A DNA stretch of 64,000 nucleotides from Candidatus Chlorohelix allophototropha (GTDB lineage: Bacteria > Chloroflexota > Chloroflexia > Chloroheliales > Chloroheliaceae). The stretch covers positions 2,346,934-2,410,933 of the forward strand of contig NZ_CP128399.1 in the NCBI RefSeq assembly GCF_030389965.1, written 5' to 3'. A program made the position numbers and the translations under genes. Under the pieces are notes generated by a model, which ran no database searches, was not told the DNA's origin, and saw only the letters and a program-made list of their open reading frames with translations. Positions 26,891 through 36,771 of the stretch are shown here, piece after piece. How positions within the stretch are numbered: the stretch's first letter is position 1; the number at the start of each line of letters is the position of its first letter.

Positions 26891-27235
26891 ATGTCATTAG
26901 AACCTTATCATCCAATTGATGCGGATGCTGCGGAAGAATTGATCGCAAAGGGTGTGAAGGTGATAGATGTGCGGCAGCCTTACGAATATGGCTACGACCA
27001 CATTGAGCAAGCCGTACTGGTATCGATTGACGGTCTTTACTCATTTTCTCAAGCGCTGAACCAACTAAATCTTTCTAAAGATGAGCCGTTAATATTTGTA
27101 TGTGAAATGGGTCAGCGTAGCACTGCGGCTTGTGAGGTAGCGGCAATTGCAGGGTACACCAATATATATAATCTCTCAGGTGGCATGAATATGTGGCGTT
27201 ATTCCGGTAAAATGGTAGTAAAAGGGCAAAAATAG
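26891..27235 (+). CDS. Rhodanese-domain protein
   Basis: A single-domain rhodanese of 114 residues with the active cysteine Cys71 in FVCEMGQRS, the usual six-residue loop, and IDVRQPYEYGYDHI near the N-terminus. Such proteins carry sulfane sulfur, or bind a protein partner. The promoter region upstream (26633-26890) shows nothing else. No sulfur-metabolism gene lies next to it. Confidence 0.88.
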   Translation: MSLEPYHPIDADAAEELIAKGVKVIDVRQPYEYGYDHIEQAVLVSIDGLYSFSQALNQLNLSKDEPLIFVCEMGQRSTAACEVAAIAGYTNIYNLSGGMNMWRYSGKMVVKGQK

Positions 27236-27700
27236 TTATTGAGTAGGTTCTTCGCCACGCTTCGAGGCTTTTCGGGCGTTTTGATCCCGGTTTCTACCAT
27301 TTACGATATCTTTAGCTTCTCGTATAACCTGTGCGAGAAGTTTTTTATTTTGGGCTTTATCTTCCGCAAATTCCGGGTCATTCATACTTGCATCTATCGT
27401 TTGGTTGATGACGATATCCACCACTTGCAAGACTTCTTCGGTGATTGAGCGGTTATCAAAGCCCTCGTAGAGCGAGCCTACCAGAACATTACTTGCAAAT
27501 TCAGCAATTAATTCTGGTTGCGACTGCCCTTTCTGACTTATCTGAACCAAGTTTCCGAGTAGGTGGTATAGCCTTTCTCTTAAATCTTCAATCGGCACAT
27601 CTGCAAAAGCAAAGCTATACATCACTTTAATGGAGGTAGCAGCTTTATCTACAATTTTATCTTCGTTTTTTTGGAGTATATTAGCCAGTGTATTGGGCAT
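27236..27700 (-). CDS. Hypothetical helical protein, resembling RsbRD N-terminal region
   Basis: 154 residues, predicted mostly helical, with the opening MPNTLANILQKNEDKIVDKA similar to the four-helix N-terminal part of RsbR-type stressosome proteins, and a charged C-terminal tail. Residues that would mark an enzyme are not visible. Its stop directly abuts the rhodanese stop. The protein at 36772-37209 has a similar opening and may be a distant relative. The family link is weak. Confidence 0.6.
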   Translation of the reverse strand: MPNTLANILQKNEDKIVDKAATSIKVMYSFAFADVPIEDLRERLYHLLGNLVQISQKGQSQPELIAEFASNVLVGSLYEGFDNRSITEEVLQVVDIVINQTIDASMNDPEFAEDKAQNKKLLAQVIREAKDIVNGRNRDQNARKASKRGEEPTQ

Positions 27701-27717
27701 AGCAACAAATCTCCGGT

Positions 27718-28146
27718 TTATTTTATCAAGCGAATTCCCAACTTGGCAGCGGCTTCTTCTACTGAACCTTCCCGTAAAACCTTGGTTTCTTTTTCTTTAT
27801 CAGGGTTACCGGGTAATGAAATCAGCGAAGGTGATTCGGCTGTTTCATCTGTGAAATCGTCCGGCAAGGGTAGATTATTCTCATTCGAGAGATGGTTATC
27901 CGCTCTTAATAATGAGTTTAGATAATCTTGAAAACTACTAGCCTCTAGTTCCGGTTGTCCAATGAACTCAAGAGTTCGTAAAGTTTCGAGGGTTTGCATG
28001 ATGTCGCGGAATTTATCCATGCTTAACAGAACCGCCGAGGCTTGATTATTTCGTTTAATAATGAAGTGTGTTTCGCCACTATCCAGCATGTCGAGCAAGT
28101 GAGATAATTCGGCGCGTAGTTGTGTTGTTGTAATTTCTTTACCCAT
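27718..28146 (-). CDS. Phd/YefM-type antitoxin-like protein without toxin partner
   Basis: 142 residues. The first 50 (ITTTQLRAELSHLLDMLDSG, then FIIKRNNQASAVLLSMDKF) match the Phd/YefM DNA-binding fold, which represses its own operon and neutralises a toxin through its C-terminus. The C-terminal half here is long and acidic and resembles no toxin-binding tail I know. Neighbours are an HTH protein upstream and the helical protein downstream; neither looks like a PIN, Doc or RelE toxin. It may be an orphan regulator. Confidence 0.7.
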   Translation of the reverse strand: MGKEITTTQLRAELSHLLDMLDSGETHFIIKRNNQASAVLLSMDKFRDIMQTLETLRTLEFIGQPELEASSFQDYLNSLLRADNHLSNENNLPLPDDFTDETAESPSLISLPGNPDKEKETKVLREGSVEEAAAKLGIRLIK

Positions 28147-28201
28147 AATATGCCTATTGGATAGTTCTAAAAATGATCTCTGACCTCATTTATATTCTTA
28201 C

Positions 28202-28639
28202 TTACTTTGATTTGCTGGTTTCGTCTATTATTTTGATTAGTGACTCAAGTTTGGAAATAGCTTCTGTAGCTACTTTACGCATGCTTACAAATGTTACCGG
28301 ATCAATTTCCTTTGCCCAAAGTCGCATATCAGATTCACTGAGTTCATTCCATTTGGCATCCTGCTGTATGCGCAATTTGATCTTACGCACAGGATCATTT
28401 TTCTGAACCGTCCGCGGGTCAGGTGGTTCTTCTTCCTTTGTAGGTAGAATTCCCAGAACCGCTGCCAGTGCATCAACATCAGCAGTACGCACAAAGGGAT
28501 TACCGGATTTCCCACCGAAACTTTTCAGTTTACCTTCTTGAATGTATTGCAGCACAGTCTGACGGTCAGTTTTGAGGTTAGCGGCGGCTTCTACTGCATC
28601 CATAAAAGCAGGTCTAATAATCTTGGAATCATTGCTCAT
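28202..28639 (-). CDS. Small protein with excisionase-like helix-turn-helix
   Basis: 145 residues. The first 50 contain a MerR/excisionase-like winged helix pattern (AAANLKTDRQTVLQYIQEGKL, next PFVRTADVDALAAVLG). The rest is charged and helical, ending in a probable coiled coil. It lies 55 bases upstream of the Phd-like gene on the same strand and may regulate that small transcript. No phage or integrase gene is near, so a role in excision is unlikely. Confidence 0.6.
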   Translation of the reverse strand: MSNDSKIIRPAFMDAVEAAANLKTDRQTVLQYIQEGKLKSFGGKSGNPFVRTADVDALAAVLGILPTKEEEPPDPRTVQKNDPVRKIKLRIQQDAKWNELSESDMRLWAKEIDPVTFVSMRKVATEAISKLESLIKIIDETSKSK

Positions 28640-28730
28640 GTTTTTTTGTTACGTTCAATCTATGAAATACTCCAGCAGTTTGAGGTATCATATCCGAAAT
28701 TGGATTATTAAGCAACCATAATTGAGGTTA

Positions 28731-30821
28731 CTATTCATTTACCAGCTTCCAGAGTCGCATAATTTCGGAGACACTCCATGCTTGAGCTATACAACCCAAA
28801 GGTCGGTGCGGTGGTTCAGCATCGAACACCTCGTTGATAGTACCGATTCCACCTTCTTTGAGACAATTTTGGAGGGGTAACAGGTAATTTCGAGCTGCTT
28901 TTTTATCCTTGAAAACCCGAAGATGCGCTTCAACAAAAGCCCCCAGCAACCATGCCCATACAGTACCATTATGATAGGCTTCATCTCTTTGTGCTTGATT
29001 TCCGGTATAACGTGCCTTATAACGTGGATCGTTCCGGTTAAGTGTTCGCAAACCGTAAGGCGTTAATAGCTCACGTTCGCAAATACTAATTATACTTTTA
29101 GCCTGCTTGACTAATTCTTCGGTTTCAAGACTCGCATAGGGGCTAAACGGCAAGGAAAGGGCGAACAGTTGGTTGGGACGAATCGAAGAATCATGCTTGA
29201 GTGAATTAATATTGGGGGCAGGCGCGTTTTCTGAATCTATCACGTCGAATAAATAACCGCCTTCTTTGTTCCAGAACTTTCCCAGAAAAGAGCGGCGGGC
29301 TTTATTGTACAAAGTATTATAGGTCTGGGTAGTTTTTAAATTAAGTTTACTCGCGAAATAATTCATAATTCCTAGCGCATTACACCAGAGCGCATTGATA
29401 CATACGGGTTTTCCATGACGAGGTGTTACGACCCAGTTGCCGATTTTTACGTCCATCCAAGTGAGTTGTATCCCCGGTTCTCCGGCATGCAATAATCCAT
29501 CACTGGGGTCAACCCTGATGCTGTAACGAGTTCCGCGCAGATGCCATTGTATAATTTCTTCAAGACTAGGGAACAATTCGCTAACCAGTTTTGAGTCGGA
29601 AGTTGCTTGGTAATAAGAATATATTGCTTGGAAGAACCAAAGAGTGGCATCGGCAGTGTTATATTCAAGTTTTTCCCCTATATCAGGAAAACGGTTTGGT
29701 AACATCCCTTCGCTTAAGTAGGCATTGAAGGTGCGCAGTATCGCGGAAGCTTCCCCAAAACGCCCGGTACTAAGTGTTAAACCCGGTAGCGCAATCATTG
29801 TATCGCGCCCCCAATCGGTAAACCAATGATACCCGGCAATTATAGTCAAGCCTTTTTCGTCCGCTTTTAGAACCTGCTCTACCGAAGGGCGTGCTACTAT
29901 AAACTGATCGCTGGCGGCAGCAAGGCATTTGCCAAATTCATCGAGTTTGCTAAACGACTGTATTCCCAACATCCTACGTTGCTGGTTTTTTAGTGAGACT
30001 TCAAAATCCTCTTCCGGTGCATCCCCCAATGAGGCTACTAATCCTGCCGACTTACCCGGTTTCAATTCAACGGCATAGATTTGTGGTCCAAACAAATCTT
30101 CCAAATGATCTTGCCCACGTTCCATTTCAGCGCGATGGTAGAAGTTATAAAACCAATATCCAGTTTGAGTAGCAGACCAACCCTTCTCATTTTCAAAGCG
30201 AATCTGTAATGGTAAACCCGATTCTTTCCTGTAATATTTAAATCCGGAATTATTTTCCAAAATATCACAGTACCAGCGCAGTTCAAGATTAGCGTGAGCT
30301 TCGTCATGAGAATTTTTACGATTTATCAAGGGGCGCAAATGTAGCTCAAGCTTATCGCCTTGCTCTATTCCTTCCAGCCGATAACGTACATAGGTTGCGT
30401 TATAGCCGTTTGCCATCCAGACTATTTTTATGAGTCGGTAATTACCTACTTCATAGTGAAATTCGACCGACCAGTAATTTTGGATAAATTGCTTTAAATA
30501 TCTATCACCATGTGGGTCGGCAACCTCATTTGACCATTCATTAACCTCCAGTGGATACACTACCCCATTTATTACTAGCTCTTCGTCAATTTTAGACAAA
30601 AGCACCGTGCGTTCGGTAGGTATCTTCTCGGCAGCCACCAGCAAGCCATGATAGCGGCGAGTATTTGCGCCAAAGATTGAAGCGCTAGCCCAGCCCCCCA
30701 ACCCATTGGTAAGTAGCCATTCCCGGTCAAGCCCACCTTCCAGATCTTTCCAGTCCCCAGGTTTCAGTACCACCCGTGCCATTTGCGGGTACTCTCTATC
30801 TTGCGAACTCAAATAGCCCAC
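28731..30821 (-). CDS. Glycogen debranching enzyme (amylo-alpha-1,6-glucosidase type)
   Basis: A 696-residue protein with a bacterial GDE N-terminal domain (TNGLGGWASASIFGANTRRY) and a C-terminal alpha/alpha barrel with WFTDWGRDTMIALPGL and AYHNGTVWAWLLG motifs, as in GH133 and archaeal-type debranching enzymes. It removes alpha-1,6-linked glucose stubs from glycogen in the cytosol. It is downstream of, and overlaps by 13 bases, the Bax1-like gene, so the two are cotranscribed. A GH13 enzyme at 59585 may serve the same polymer. Confidence 0.92.
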   Translation of the reverse strand: MGYLSSQDREYPQMARVVLKPGDWKDLEGGLDREWLLTNGLGGWASASIFGANTRRYHGLLVAAEKIPTERTVLLSKIDEELVINGVVYPLEVNEWSNEVADPHGDRYLKQFIQNYWSVEFHYEVGNYRLIKIVWMANGYNATYVRYRLEGIEQGDKLELHLRPLINRKNSHDEAHANLELRWYCDILENNSGFKYYRKESGLPLQIRFENEKGWSATQTGYWFYNFYHRAEMERGQDHLEDLFGPQIYAVELKPGKSAGLVASLGDAPEEDFEVSLKNQQRRMLGIQSFSKLDEFGKCLAAASDQFIVARPSVEQVLKADEKGLTIIAGYHWFTDWGRDTMIALPGLTLSTGRFGEASAILRTFNAYLSEGMLPNRFPDIGEKLEYNTADATLWFFQAIYSYYQATSDSKLVSELFPSLEEIIQWHLRGTRYSIRVDPSDGLLHAGEPGIQLTWMDVKIGNWVVTPRHGKPVCINALWCNALGIMNYFASKLNLKTTQTYNTLYNKARRSFLGKFWNKEGGYLFDVIDSENAPAPNINSLKHDSSIRPNQLFALSLPFSPYASLETEELVKQAKSIISICERELLTPYGLRTLNRNDPRYKARYTGNQAQRDEAYHNGTVWAWLLGAFVEAHLRVFKDKKAARNYLLPLQNCLKEGGIGTINEVFDAEPPHRPLGCIAQAWSVSEIMRLWKLVNE

Positions 30822-32245
30822 CGTTCTAGTGCTTCCATTACTTGCCCCAATCTTGGAACGCCTTTGAAAAATATTACGGGATACACTGGCTCTTGCCCAT
30901 CTTTACTAAAATGTTCTCGCCCACAACGAGTTCGTTCACTGACCATTACTATTAGGTCGCGCCTACCTGCTCTATTAAGTTTTGCAATCTTTCGTTCCAG
31001 ATACTGTGGTTGCCAAAACCCCATTATTTCAAGCAATGCGCGCCGCCCATCGGTATGTTCAAATGAAAAATCAGGTATCATAACCGTGTCAAAAACCGGA
31101 ATAATGCGATCCTCACGCTGGATAGCCCATCCTTTGCGCTCTTTCTGCTTTCCGGTTCCGAATTTTTCCTCGAAAGAAATAGCCAGGCTTTGCTCTAATT
31201 GGCTATCAAACTCACCGCTCCCTTTGAAATGGCTCCGTAGGTGCGGTTGCGGCTTTAGCTTGAACAAGGCGTTTTTTCCAAACCCTGTAACCAATTCGGC
31301 TTCAAGTTCCCAATCTGCTTCACATAGTAGCAAAGCCGGTAAGAACCGGGCAAACTGGATTCCATAACGCCGATCGGTACGCGCTAGAAAAGGCGAAACT
31401 GCGCCTTCCAGCAAGATTTCGTAGCCTTCTATTGAGCTTTCATTACCCTCAATCCCACTTTTCGAATAGAGTGGTCGAGTTTCATGCATCAAACCAAAGA
31501 GCTTGATGAATTTAAATAGGTCTTTATAATTGTCACGTACTCGGATTATCAGACGAGGTGCAAGATATAGTACCCCGCGCAGCAATTCGACATTATAACG
31601 ATTAAGTAAGTTTTCAACGGTTAGTTCCGCTGATAGTGCTATTAGCTTGTGTCTGCCCGCCAGATCAGAAAAAAGGACATCGCCAACACGCAATGGCTCA
31701 TCAGAGTTATTCAAGCTAAAACCGCTCTGGTGCGCGATACTACGCAATATCGTTTCTTTTTTGCTCTCTGGTAGCAGTTGAGCAAGCAGAGTTTCATCAT
31801 GGCTGGCTACAGCTTTTGTAATTTTACCAGAACTGCCTGTTAAAGCTACTTTTAGAGCAGGATTAGCGAAAGGGCTAAATTCAGGTTTTACAACCTCACG
31901 CCACACTGCCAATCGCAAACGGCTCAGTTGCGCTAGTTCGCTTTGCTCATCTTCGTTTTCAGCTTCATTCGGTTGCCCTGTGATGGAACGGAATTCTGTA
32001 AAACTATCACAGATAACTTTTGCCAAACCATCTATTTCACGATAATCTAGCCGCGCGCCAGTAAAACGCGCCAGTCTTAAATCCAACTCGTCTCGACTAA
32101 CATTTTGTTTTACGGCTTCCTGAAAAAGCCCGATCAGGTTCTGGGCACGTTGAGAATCGTCTCCCAATTGTGGACGCATCTGTTTGACAGTGGCAATACC
32201 ACCGTTGATGTGCAATCGTGCCATCACCTGTGCCAGTTTTAGCAT
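30809..32245 (-). CDS. DUF790 protein, Bax1-like nuclease
   Basis: The 478-residue protein matches the DUF790/Bax1 family: an N-terminal region with VMARLHINGGIA, a central NLLNRYNVELLRGVLY segment, and a C-terminal PD-(D/E)xK nuclease-like core with PDFSFE, LLEIMGFW and YLERKIAKL. In archaea Bax1 pairs with the XPB helicase and cuts bubble DNA in repair. XPB is not encoded beside it here. Its stop overlaps the start of the debranching gene, an odd operon partner. Confidence 0.8.
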   Translation of the reverse strand: MLKLAQVMARLHINGGIATVKQMRPQLGDDSQRAQNLIGLFQEAVKQNVSRDELDLRLARFTGARLDYREIDGLAKVICDSFTEFRSITGQPNEAENEDEQSELAQLSRLRLAVWREVVKPEFSPFANPALKVALTGSSGKITKAVASHDETLLAQLLPESKKETILRSIAHQSGFSLNNSDEPLRVGDVLFSDLAGRHKLIALSAELTVENLLNRYNVELLRGVLYLAPRLIIRVRDNYKDLFKFIKLFGLMHETRPLYSKSGIEGNESSIEGYEILLEGAVSPFLARTDRRYGIQFARFLPALLLCEADWELEAELVTGFGKNALFKLKPQPHLRSHFKGSGEFDSQLEQSLAISFEEKFGTGKQKERKGWAIQREDRIIPVFDTVMIPDFSFEHTDGRRALLEIMGFWQPQYLERKIAKLNRAGRRDLIVMVSERTRCGREHFSKDGQEPVYPVIFFKGVPRLGQVMEALERWAI

Positions 32246-32331
32246 AGGCTATATCCATTTACTTGTAGTTTGCGAACTATGGTTGTTTCTATTATAGCAG
32301 ATGTAAAGAAATATAAATTTTTCTCTGCTAT

Positions 32332-33663
32332 TTAGCCCATTACAATTATGTTAGTAGCCTGCTGTGGAAAAAGGGTTTCAATCAAAATCCTGCTACGTTC
32401 GTTAGTTGGGTAGCAATCAGCAAAGGCGTAAATTAACTCGCTAAGGCTGCGATGACCAAATAGTAACTGTAAAAAAGTTAAGTATGGAAAAAGCGCATCG
32501 CCATCTTCAAAACTTTGAGGCTGGTAGGCTCTAATATCAGTCAGTTTGCCTTTTTCAAAAGTTAATTGCAAGTGGCTTACATAAAAATTCAACTTTAATG
32601 TACCCGAAAAACCTTCAAAGACACTACCGCTCAATCGTTTTTCTAATATTGGAGCAATCCGGCGTAAAAAGTCCGGCAAATCTGCCACCCGTATGTACCA
32701 AGCATACGGCTTGTTAAGCTTCTCAAGTTGTTTTCCCAATGCTTCATATACCGGGCTGGTTTCGCCTAGTGAGAAGATAGCTGCCTCGAAAGGTTTTTCC
32801 CGCCCCTTATTTCGTTCATTGGTCATTTCATTCAATACTCTTGTAAGATACTCACAAACAATTCTTATTGGATGACCGGACATTACCGCAACTTCGCATA
32901 TATTGTAAGAATAGGTTTCTCCCGGCAAAGTGTTAAAATAACCTACCGGAACACCTTCCAAGGTTTCGATAAGCCAATACTTACGAAAGAACAGATACTT
33001 TTCATCGGTGAGGCTAATTTCGCGCTGCCAATCGGCATCGTTTCGCACCCGCCAAATCGGCTGGTCTTTACAGTAAGATTCATACAAAGTTGTTAAAACC
33101 GGGATGTCGTTTGGGGTGACGGGGCGATATCGATATTGCTCGGTTTCACCTTCAGCAAGTTTGCTTATATTGCGAAAATAAAAAAACTTATAACCGTTAA
33201 GGTTAAGCGCCATCTCATAGCCAAATTGTCGGTAATACCACGGGATACCGGTTATTGCCTGAATGATTTCACCCTTAGCCTTGCTAATAGCATGAATGGC
33301 TTCAAACTGGGCGCGTATTAGACCTTTGCGCCGATACTCAGGGTCAGTTCCAACTATTTCAGGTTGTCCAACTTTCATTTCAATCCCATTGAATGACCAG
33401 ATTTGTGAAATCAGACAGAGCGTTGAAACTATTTTACAATCCTGTTTTTGATCCACTACTACCAGAAAATCATCCGGGGAAACACTTGGATAATCTCCCT
33501 TTATTAGCGCAAGTGTCCAGTGCTTTACTCTTTCTTCTGGCTTACCCGGTTGCCCATGAATTATAGAATTGAAGTTGGCAATTGCTTCAGCATCGGCTAA
33601 GGTAGCTTGCCTTAACAACAAACCATCACCAAGCTCTTTGGGTAATGTGTACTCAATTGACAT
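32332..33663 (-). CDS. GNAT-family N-acetyltransferase
   Basis: 443 residues, much longer than a single GNAT domain. Residues ~10-170 form the acetyltransferase, with acetyl-CoA loop DPEYRRKGLIRAQFEAI and substrate wall GIPWYYRQFGYEM. The remainder resembles a second, degenerate GNAT half plus a sterol-carrier-like end, as in Eis-type enzymes. Substrate unknown. AGGAGATATAAGA precedes the ATG. It faces the penicillin-binding protein gene divergently. Confidence 0.8.
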   Translation of the reverse strand: MSIEYTLPKELGDGLLLRQATLADAEAIANFNSIIHGQPGKPEERVKHWTLALIKGDYPSVSPDDFLVVVDQKQDCKIVSTLCLISQIWSFNGIEMKVGQPEIVGTDPEYRRKGLIRAQFEAIHAISKAKGEIIQAITGIPWYYRQFGYEMALNLNGYKFFYFRNISKLAEGETEQYRYRPVTPNDIPVLTTLYESYCKDQPIWRVRNDADWQREISLTDEKYLFFRKYWLIETLEGVPVGYFNTLPGETYSYNICEVAVMSGHPIRIVCEYLTRVLNEMTNERNKGREKPFEAAIFSLGETSPVYEALGKQLEKLNKPYAWYIRVADLPDFLRRIAPILEKRLSGSVFEGFSGTLKLNFYVSHLQLTFEKGKLTDIRAYQPQSFEDGDALFPYLTFLQLLFGHRSLSELIYAFADCYPTNERSRILIETLFPQQATNIIVMG

Positions 33664-33754
33664 TCTTATATCTCCTAAACTAAATTGATTAGCTGTGTAT
33701 AGTATATCATAATTTAGTAATTGCTCAAATTTTTACCTATCAAAATAATTTAAG

Positions 33755-33785
33755 TTGTACCATAATCGAACATATATGTTATAAT
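33755..33785 (+). promoter_or_regulatory. Possible promoter of the penicillin-binding protein gene
   Basis: TTGTAC (33755-33760), 19 bases and TATAAT (33780-33785) lie 48 bases before the ATG at 33834. The spacer is longer than ideal. Confidence 0.4.
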
Positions 33786-33833
33786 CTGGGCGGTGAAGTT
33801 GGTAATTCTCAAGAATACAAAGCTGGCAATGGT

Positions 33834-36605
33834 ATGGACCAGTCCTCAAACGGAAACAATCGCTCCCATAAAAATGGCGTAAAAGGCAAGATTATTCCAC
33901 CTAGAAGTAATCGCCCTACTCCACTACCGGTTCCGGGGCGCCGAAGCGCTAAACCAGCTTACCCTTTTTATGGTGTTTATTCCTCAAATCGTGTTCCCGC
34001 TTGGATTCTTAGAAAGAAAAACCGCCGTCCCCCGCGTGGCGGCAAAATTACTGTCCTTGTCCTGATATTATCCTTGGCTATTGGCTTCATTCTTATTGCT
34101 GGATTATTTCTTGCTATAGCCGGGTTGGGCAGTGGGGCGGCAATCTTGACTTATTCCTCCTATGCCAAAGGGTTGAGCCTTGATAAGGAATATGCCCTGA
34201 CATTTGAAACAACCCGAATTTACGACCGCAACGGCGTTTTACTTTTTGAGAAACAGCCCGAAGCCGGAGCACGCGATTTTATATCATTTAAAGAAATTCC
34301 TAAAGTATTGGTAGATGCTACCGTGGCTGCTGAAGACCCCACTTTCTTTGAAAATCAGGGGGTTGATATGTATGCCATCTTAAGAGCAGTTTATATAAAT
34401 CTTTCAAAGCAGGGTAGCTCTGGAGCCAGCACTATTACCCAACAGGTAGCGCGTTTGTTGTATTTACCACCGGAAGAACGCTATACTCCCACTTTTGAGC
34501 GTAAATTTCGCGAACTTATTCTGGCGACAATGATCACGGAGAAATTTACCAAAGAACAGGTTCTCGAAAAGTACCTCAATAATATTTACTATGGCAACCT
34601 AGCCTACGGGATTGAAGCTGCGGCTGAGGGTTACTTTGGTAAGACGGCAAAAGAACTCACACTGGCAGAAGCCAGTATGTTAGCAGGATTGCCGCAATTA
34701 CCAAGCCAGTATGACCCCACAATAAATTATGATTTGGCACGTTTGCGGCAAAAACGTGTGCTTGAATTAATGGTTAAATATGAAAAAATCACCGATCAGG
34801 AAGCGGCAGATGCGTATGCCTATGATATAAAAGCACACCTGCAAGACCGCCGCGCCAAAACCAATACGATGCGAGCACCCCATTTCGTAAATTATATTCT
34901 GTCCGAACTTTCCAGCGATACTGGTTTAAAACAATTAACCGACGCGGGCGTTCTAATCAGTCCCGAGGATTGGGAACTTGGCGGTTTTGATATTTACACC
35001 ACTATAGATGTACGGTTGGTGGATGAAGCCGAGAAAATTGCTCGAAAACGGGTTGATGAACTCAAACAGCAAAAAGCCAGCAACGCAGCTTTGGTAGCAA
35101 TGCGCCCTTCTACCGGAGAAGTGCTTTCAATGGTAGGGAGCATTGATTTTTATAACAATGCAATAAACGGACAATTTAATGCAGCAGTTTCTTACCGTCA
35201 GCCCGGTTCATCAATAAAGCCTGTAACCTATGCCGCAGCAATGACCAAAGGTTGGACGGCAGCCACTGTAATTGCCGATACGCAGACGAATTTCCCCTCT
35301 GGCAATGGTCAGGCTTATTCTCCGGTTAATTCCAACGGCAAGTTTCTAGGACCTGTGACGCTTCGCAACTCCCTTGGTTCCTCCTTGAATGTTCCGGCAG
35401 TTAAAACGCTCCAGTTTGATGGAATCCAATACATGATGGATCTTGCCAAAGATATGGGCGTTCAGTTCCAGAAAGGTCCTGAATTTTATGGTCTGACCTT
35501 AACTCTTGGTGGTGGTGAGGTACGCTTGCTGGATTTAACAGGAGCTTACTCAGTATTTGCCAACGCGGGGAAAAAGGTTGACCCTGTATTCGTTCTTAAG
35601 ATTACGAAACGCGATAAGCTGGTATATGAATTCAAGCCGGAGGATGTTAAACCGCGTCAGATTCTTTCGCCGCAAATCTCTTACGTTATTACCAATATTT
35701 TGAGCGATAATGAAGCCCGCTTGCTGGTTTTCTCACGTTCCAATCCACTAACATTATCGCGCCCTGCCGCTGCAAAAACAGGTACTACCAACGACTTTAA
35801 AGATAGTTGGACGGTGGGTTACACTCCAGACCTTACGGTAGGGGTCTGGATCGGCAATAATGATAATAGTTCAATGTTAGCGGTTGCCGGTAGTATTGGC
35901 GGTGGCTATGTTTGGCATGATTTCATGGAAACGGTGTATGGTACGCCAGAACTCAAAGCGGCAATCGAGCAAAAAGACAAGCCGCTAAAGCTTAACTTCG
36001 ATAAACCCGATGGGCTTGTCACTGTAAAAGTCTGTGTGGATAGTGGGCTTTTGCCTAATGACAATCCGATTTATGATTGTCCTGACAAGCGTGATGAGAT
36101 TTTCCCGGTTGAATTCGCTCCCAAAACAAAATCAACCTTACATCAACGTGTAAAAATCCCCAAGAAACAATTACCATCGGGTGTTACAACCCCTCCTACT
36201 ACAACTACGACTCCCTCTGGTACTGGTACACCTAGTTCGGGTGATATAAAAATAGATGATCCGAATTACTGTGTTGCCGGAGATACTTACCCGCCTGACG
36301 CGGTTGAGGAGAGAATATTCTTTAACTATCCACCGGAATTGAAGGAATGGGGAATAAGAAATAACAGATTGCCGCCACCAACACAATCTTGCCTGCCATA
36401 TGTTGCGCCGATTGCTACGCTAACACCGGATGCATTTCCAACGGCACAACCGGGAACCGCTTACCCGGGACTTACAAACCCAGCCATACCGACGAGTGGT
36501 ACGCTGCCGGTTCAAACCCCAACTACCCTACGCCCTGAGACACCAACTGCTGTTCCCACTAACCGAAGCCAGACACCGCTGCCGACTCCAACCAAATCTG
36601 GCTGA
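33834..36605 (+). CDS. Class A penicillin-binding protein (PBP1A-like)
   Basis: 923 residues: a basic cytosolic tail, one membrane helix (~70-100), a GT51 glycosyltransferase domain (EDPTFFENQG, STITQQVARL, KYLNNIYYGN) and a transpeptidase domain with GSSIKP, SLN and AKTGTT motifs. The C-terminal ~160 residues are rich in Pro and Thr. It polymerises and crosslinks peptidoglycan outside the membrane, so the cell has a peptidoglycan wall. It is a single gene. Confidence 0.94.
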   Translation: MDQSSNGNNRSHKNGVKGKIIPPRSNRPTPLPVPGRRSAKPAYPFYGVYSSNRVPAWILRKKNRRPPRGGKITVLVLILSLAIGFILIAGLFLAIAGLGSGAAILTYSSYAKGLSLDKEYALTFETTRIYDRNGVLLFEKQPEAGARDFISFKEIPKVLVDATVAAEDPTFFENQGVDMYAILRAVYINLSKQGSSGASTITQQVARLLYLPPEERYTPTFERKFRELILATMITEKFTKEQVLEKYLNNIYYGNLAYGIEAAAEGYFGKTAKELTLAEASMLAGLPQLPSQYDPTINYDLARLRQKRVLELMVKYEKITDQEAADAYAYDIKAHLQDRRAKTNTMRAPHFVNYILSELSSDTGLKQLTDAGVLISPEDWELGGFDIYTTIDVRLVDEAEKIARKRVDELKQQKASNAALVAMRPSTGEVLSMVGSIDFYNNAINGQFNAAVSYRQPGSSIKPVTYAAAMTKGWTAATVIADTQTNFPSGNGQAYSPVNSNGKFLGPVTLRNSLGSSLNVPAVKTLQFDGIQYMMDLAKDMGVQFQKGPEFYGLTLTLGGGEVRLLDLTGAYSVFANAGKKVDPVFVLKITKRDKLVYEFKPEDVKPRQILSPQISYVITNILSDNEARLLVFSRSNPLTLSRPAAAKTGTTNDFKDSWTVGYTPDLTVGVWIGNNDNSSMLAVAGSIGGGYVWHDFMETVYGTPELKAAIEQKDKPLKLNFDKPDGLVTVKVCVDSGLLPNDNPIYDCPDKRDEIFPVEFAPKTKSTLHQRVKIPKKQLPSGVTTPPTTTTTPSGTGTPSSGDIKIDDPNYCVAGDTYPPDAVEERIFFNYPPELKEWGIRNNRLPPPTQSCLPYVAPIATLTPDAFPTAQPGTAYPGLTNPAIPTSGTLPVQTPTTLRPETPTAVPTNRSQTPLPTPTKSG

Positions 36606-36622
36606 AAAAAGGGCAAAAAAAT

Positions 36623-36707
36623 ATGCGTCACCCACCCATTACGCACAGCTTACGGCTGCTACTTTCCAGTCCTGACCGGGTTCACAGGCTCCTGCCGGAT
36701 GACGCAT
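36623..36707 (-). ncRNA. ffs: Signal recognition particle RNA, small bacterial (4.5S) type
   Basis: On the minus strand the segment is closed by ATGCGTCA at one end and TGACGCAT at the other. It contains CCGGTCAGG, then the conserved domain IV bulge GGAAAGTAGCAGCCGTAAGC. This is the signature of SRP RNA, which binds Ffh and guides ribosomes to the membrane. A run of seven T lies directly after (minus strand 36620-36614) and ends transcription. Its length of about 85 bases fits the small 4.5S form without an Alu domain. It lies tail to tail with the penicillin-binding protein gene. Confidence 0.88.
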
Positions 36708-36771
36708 TAAGAATATTACACCTATCGCTTGCTAAAGTCAAATTTTTCGGGTTCTAATTTTGAGATGAATT

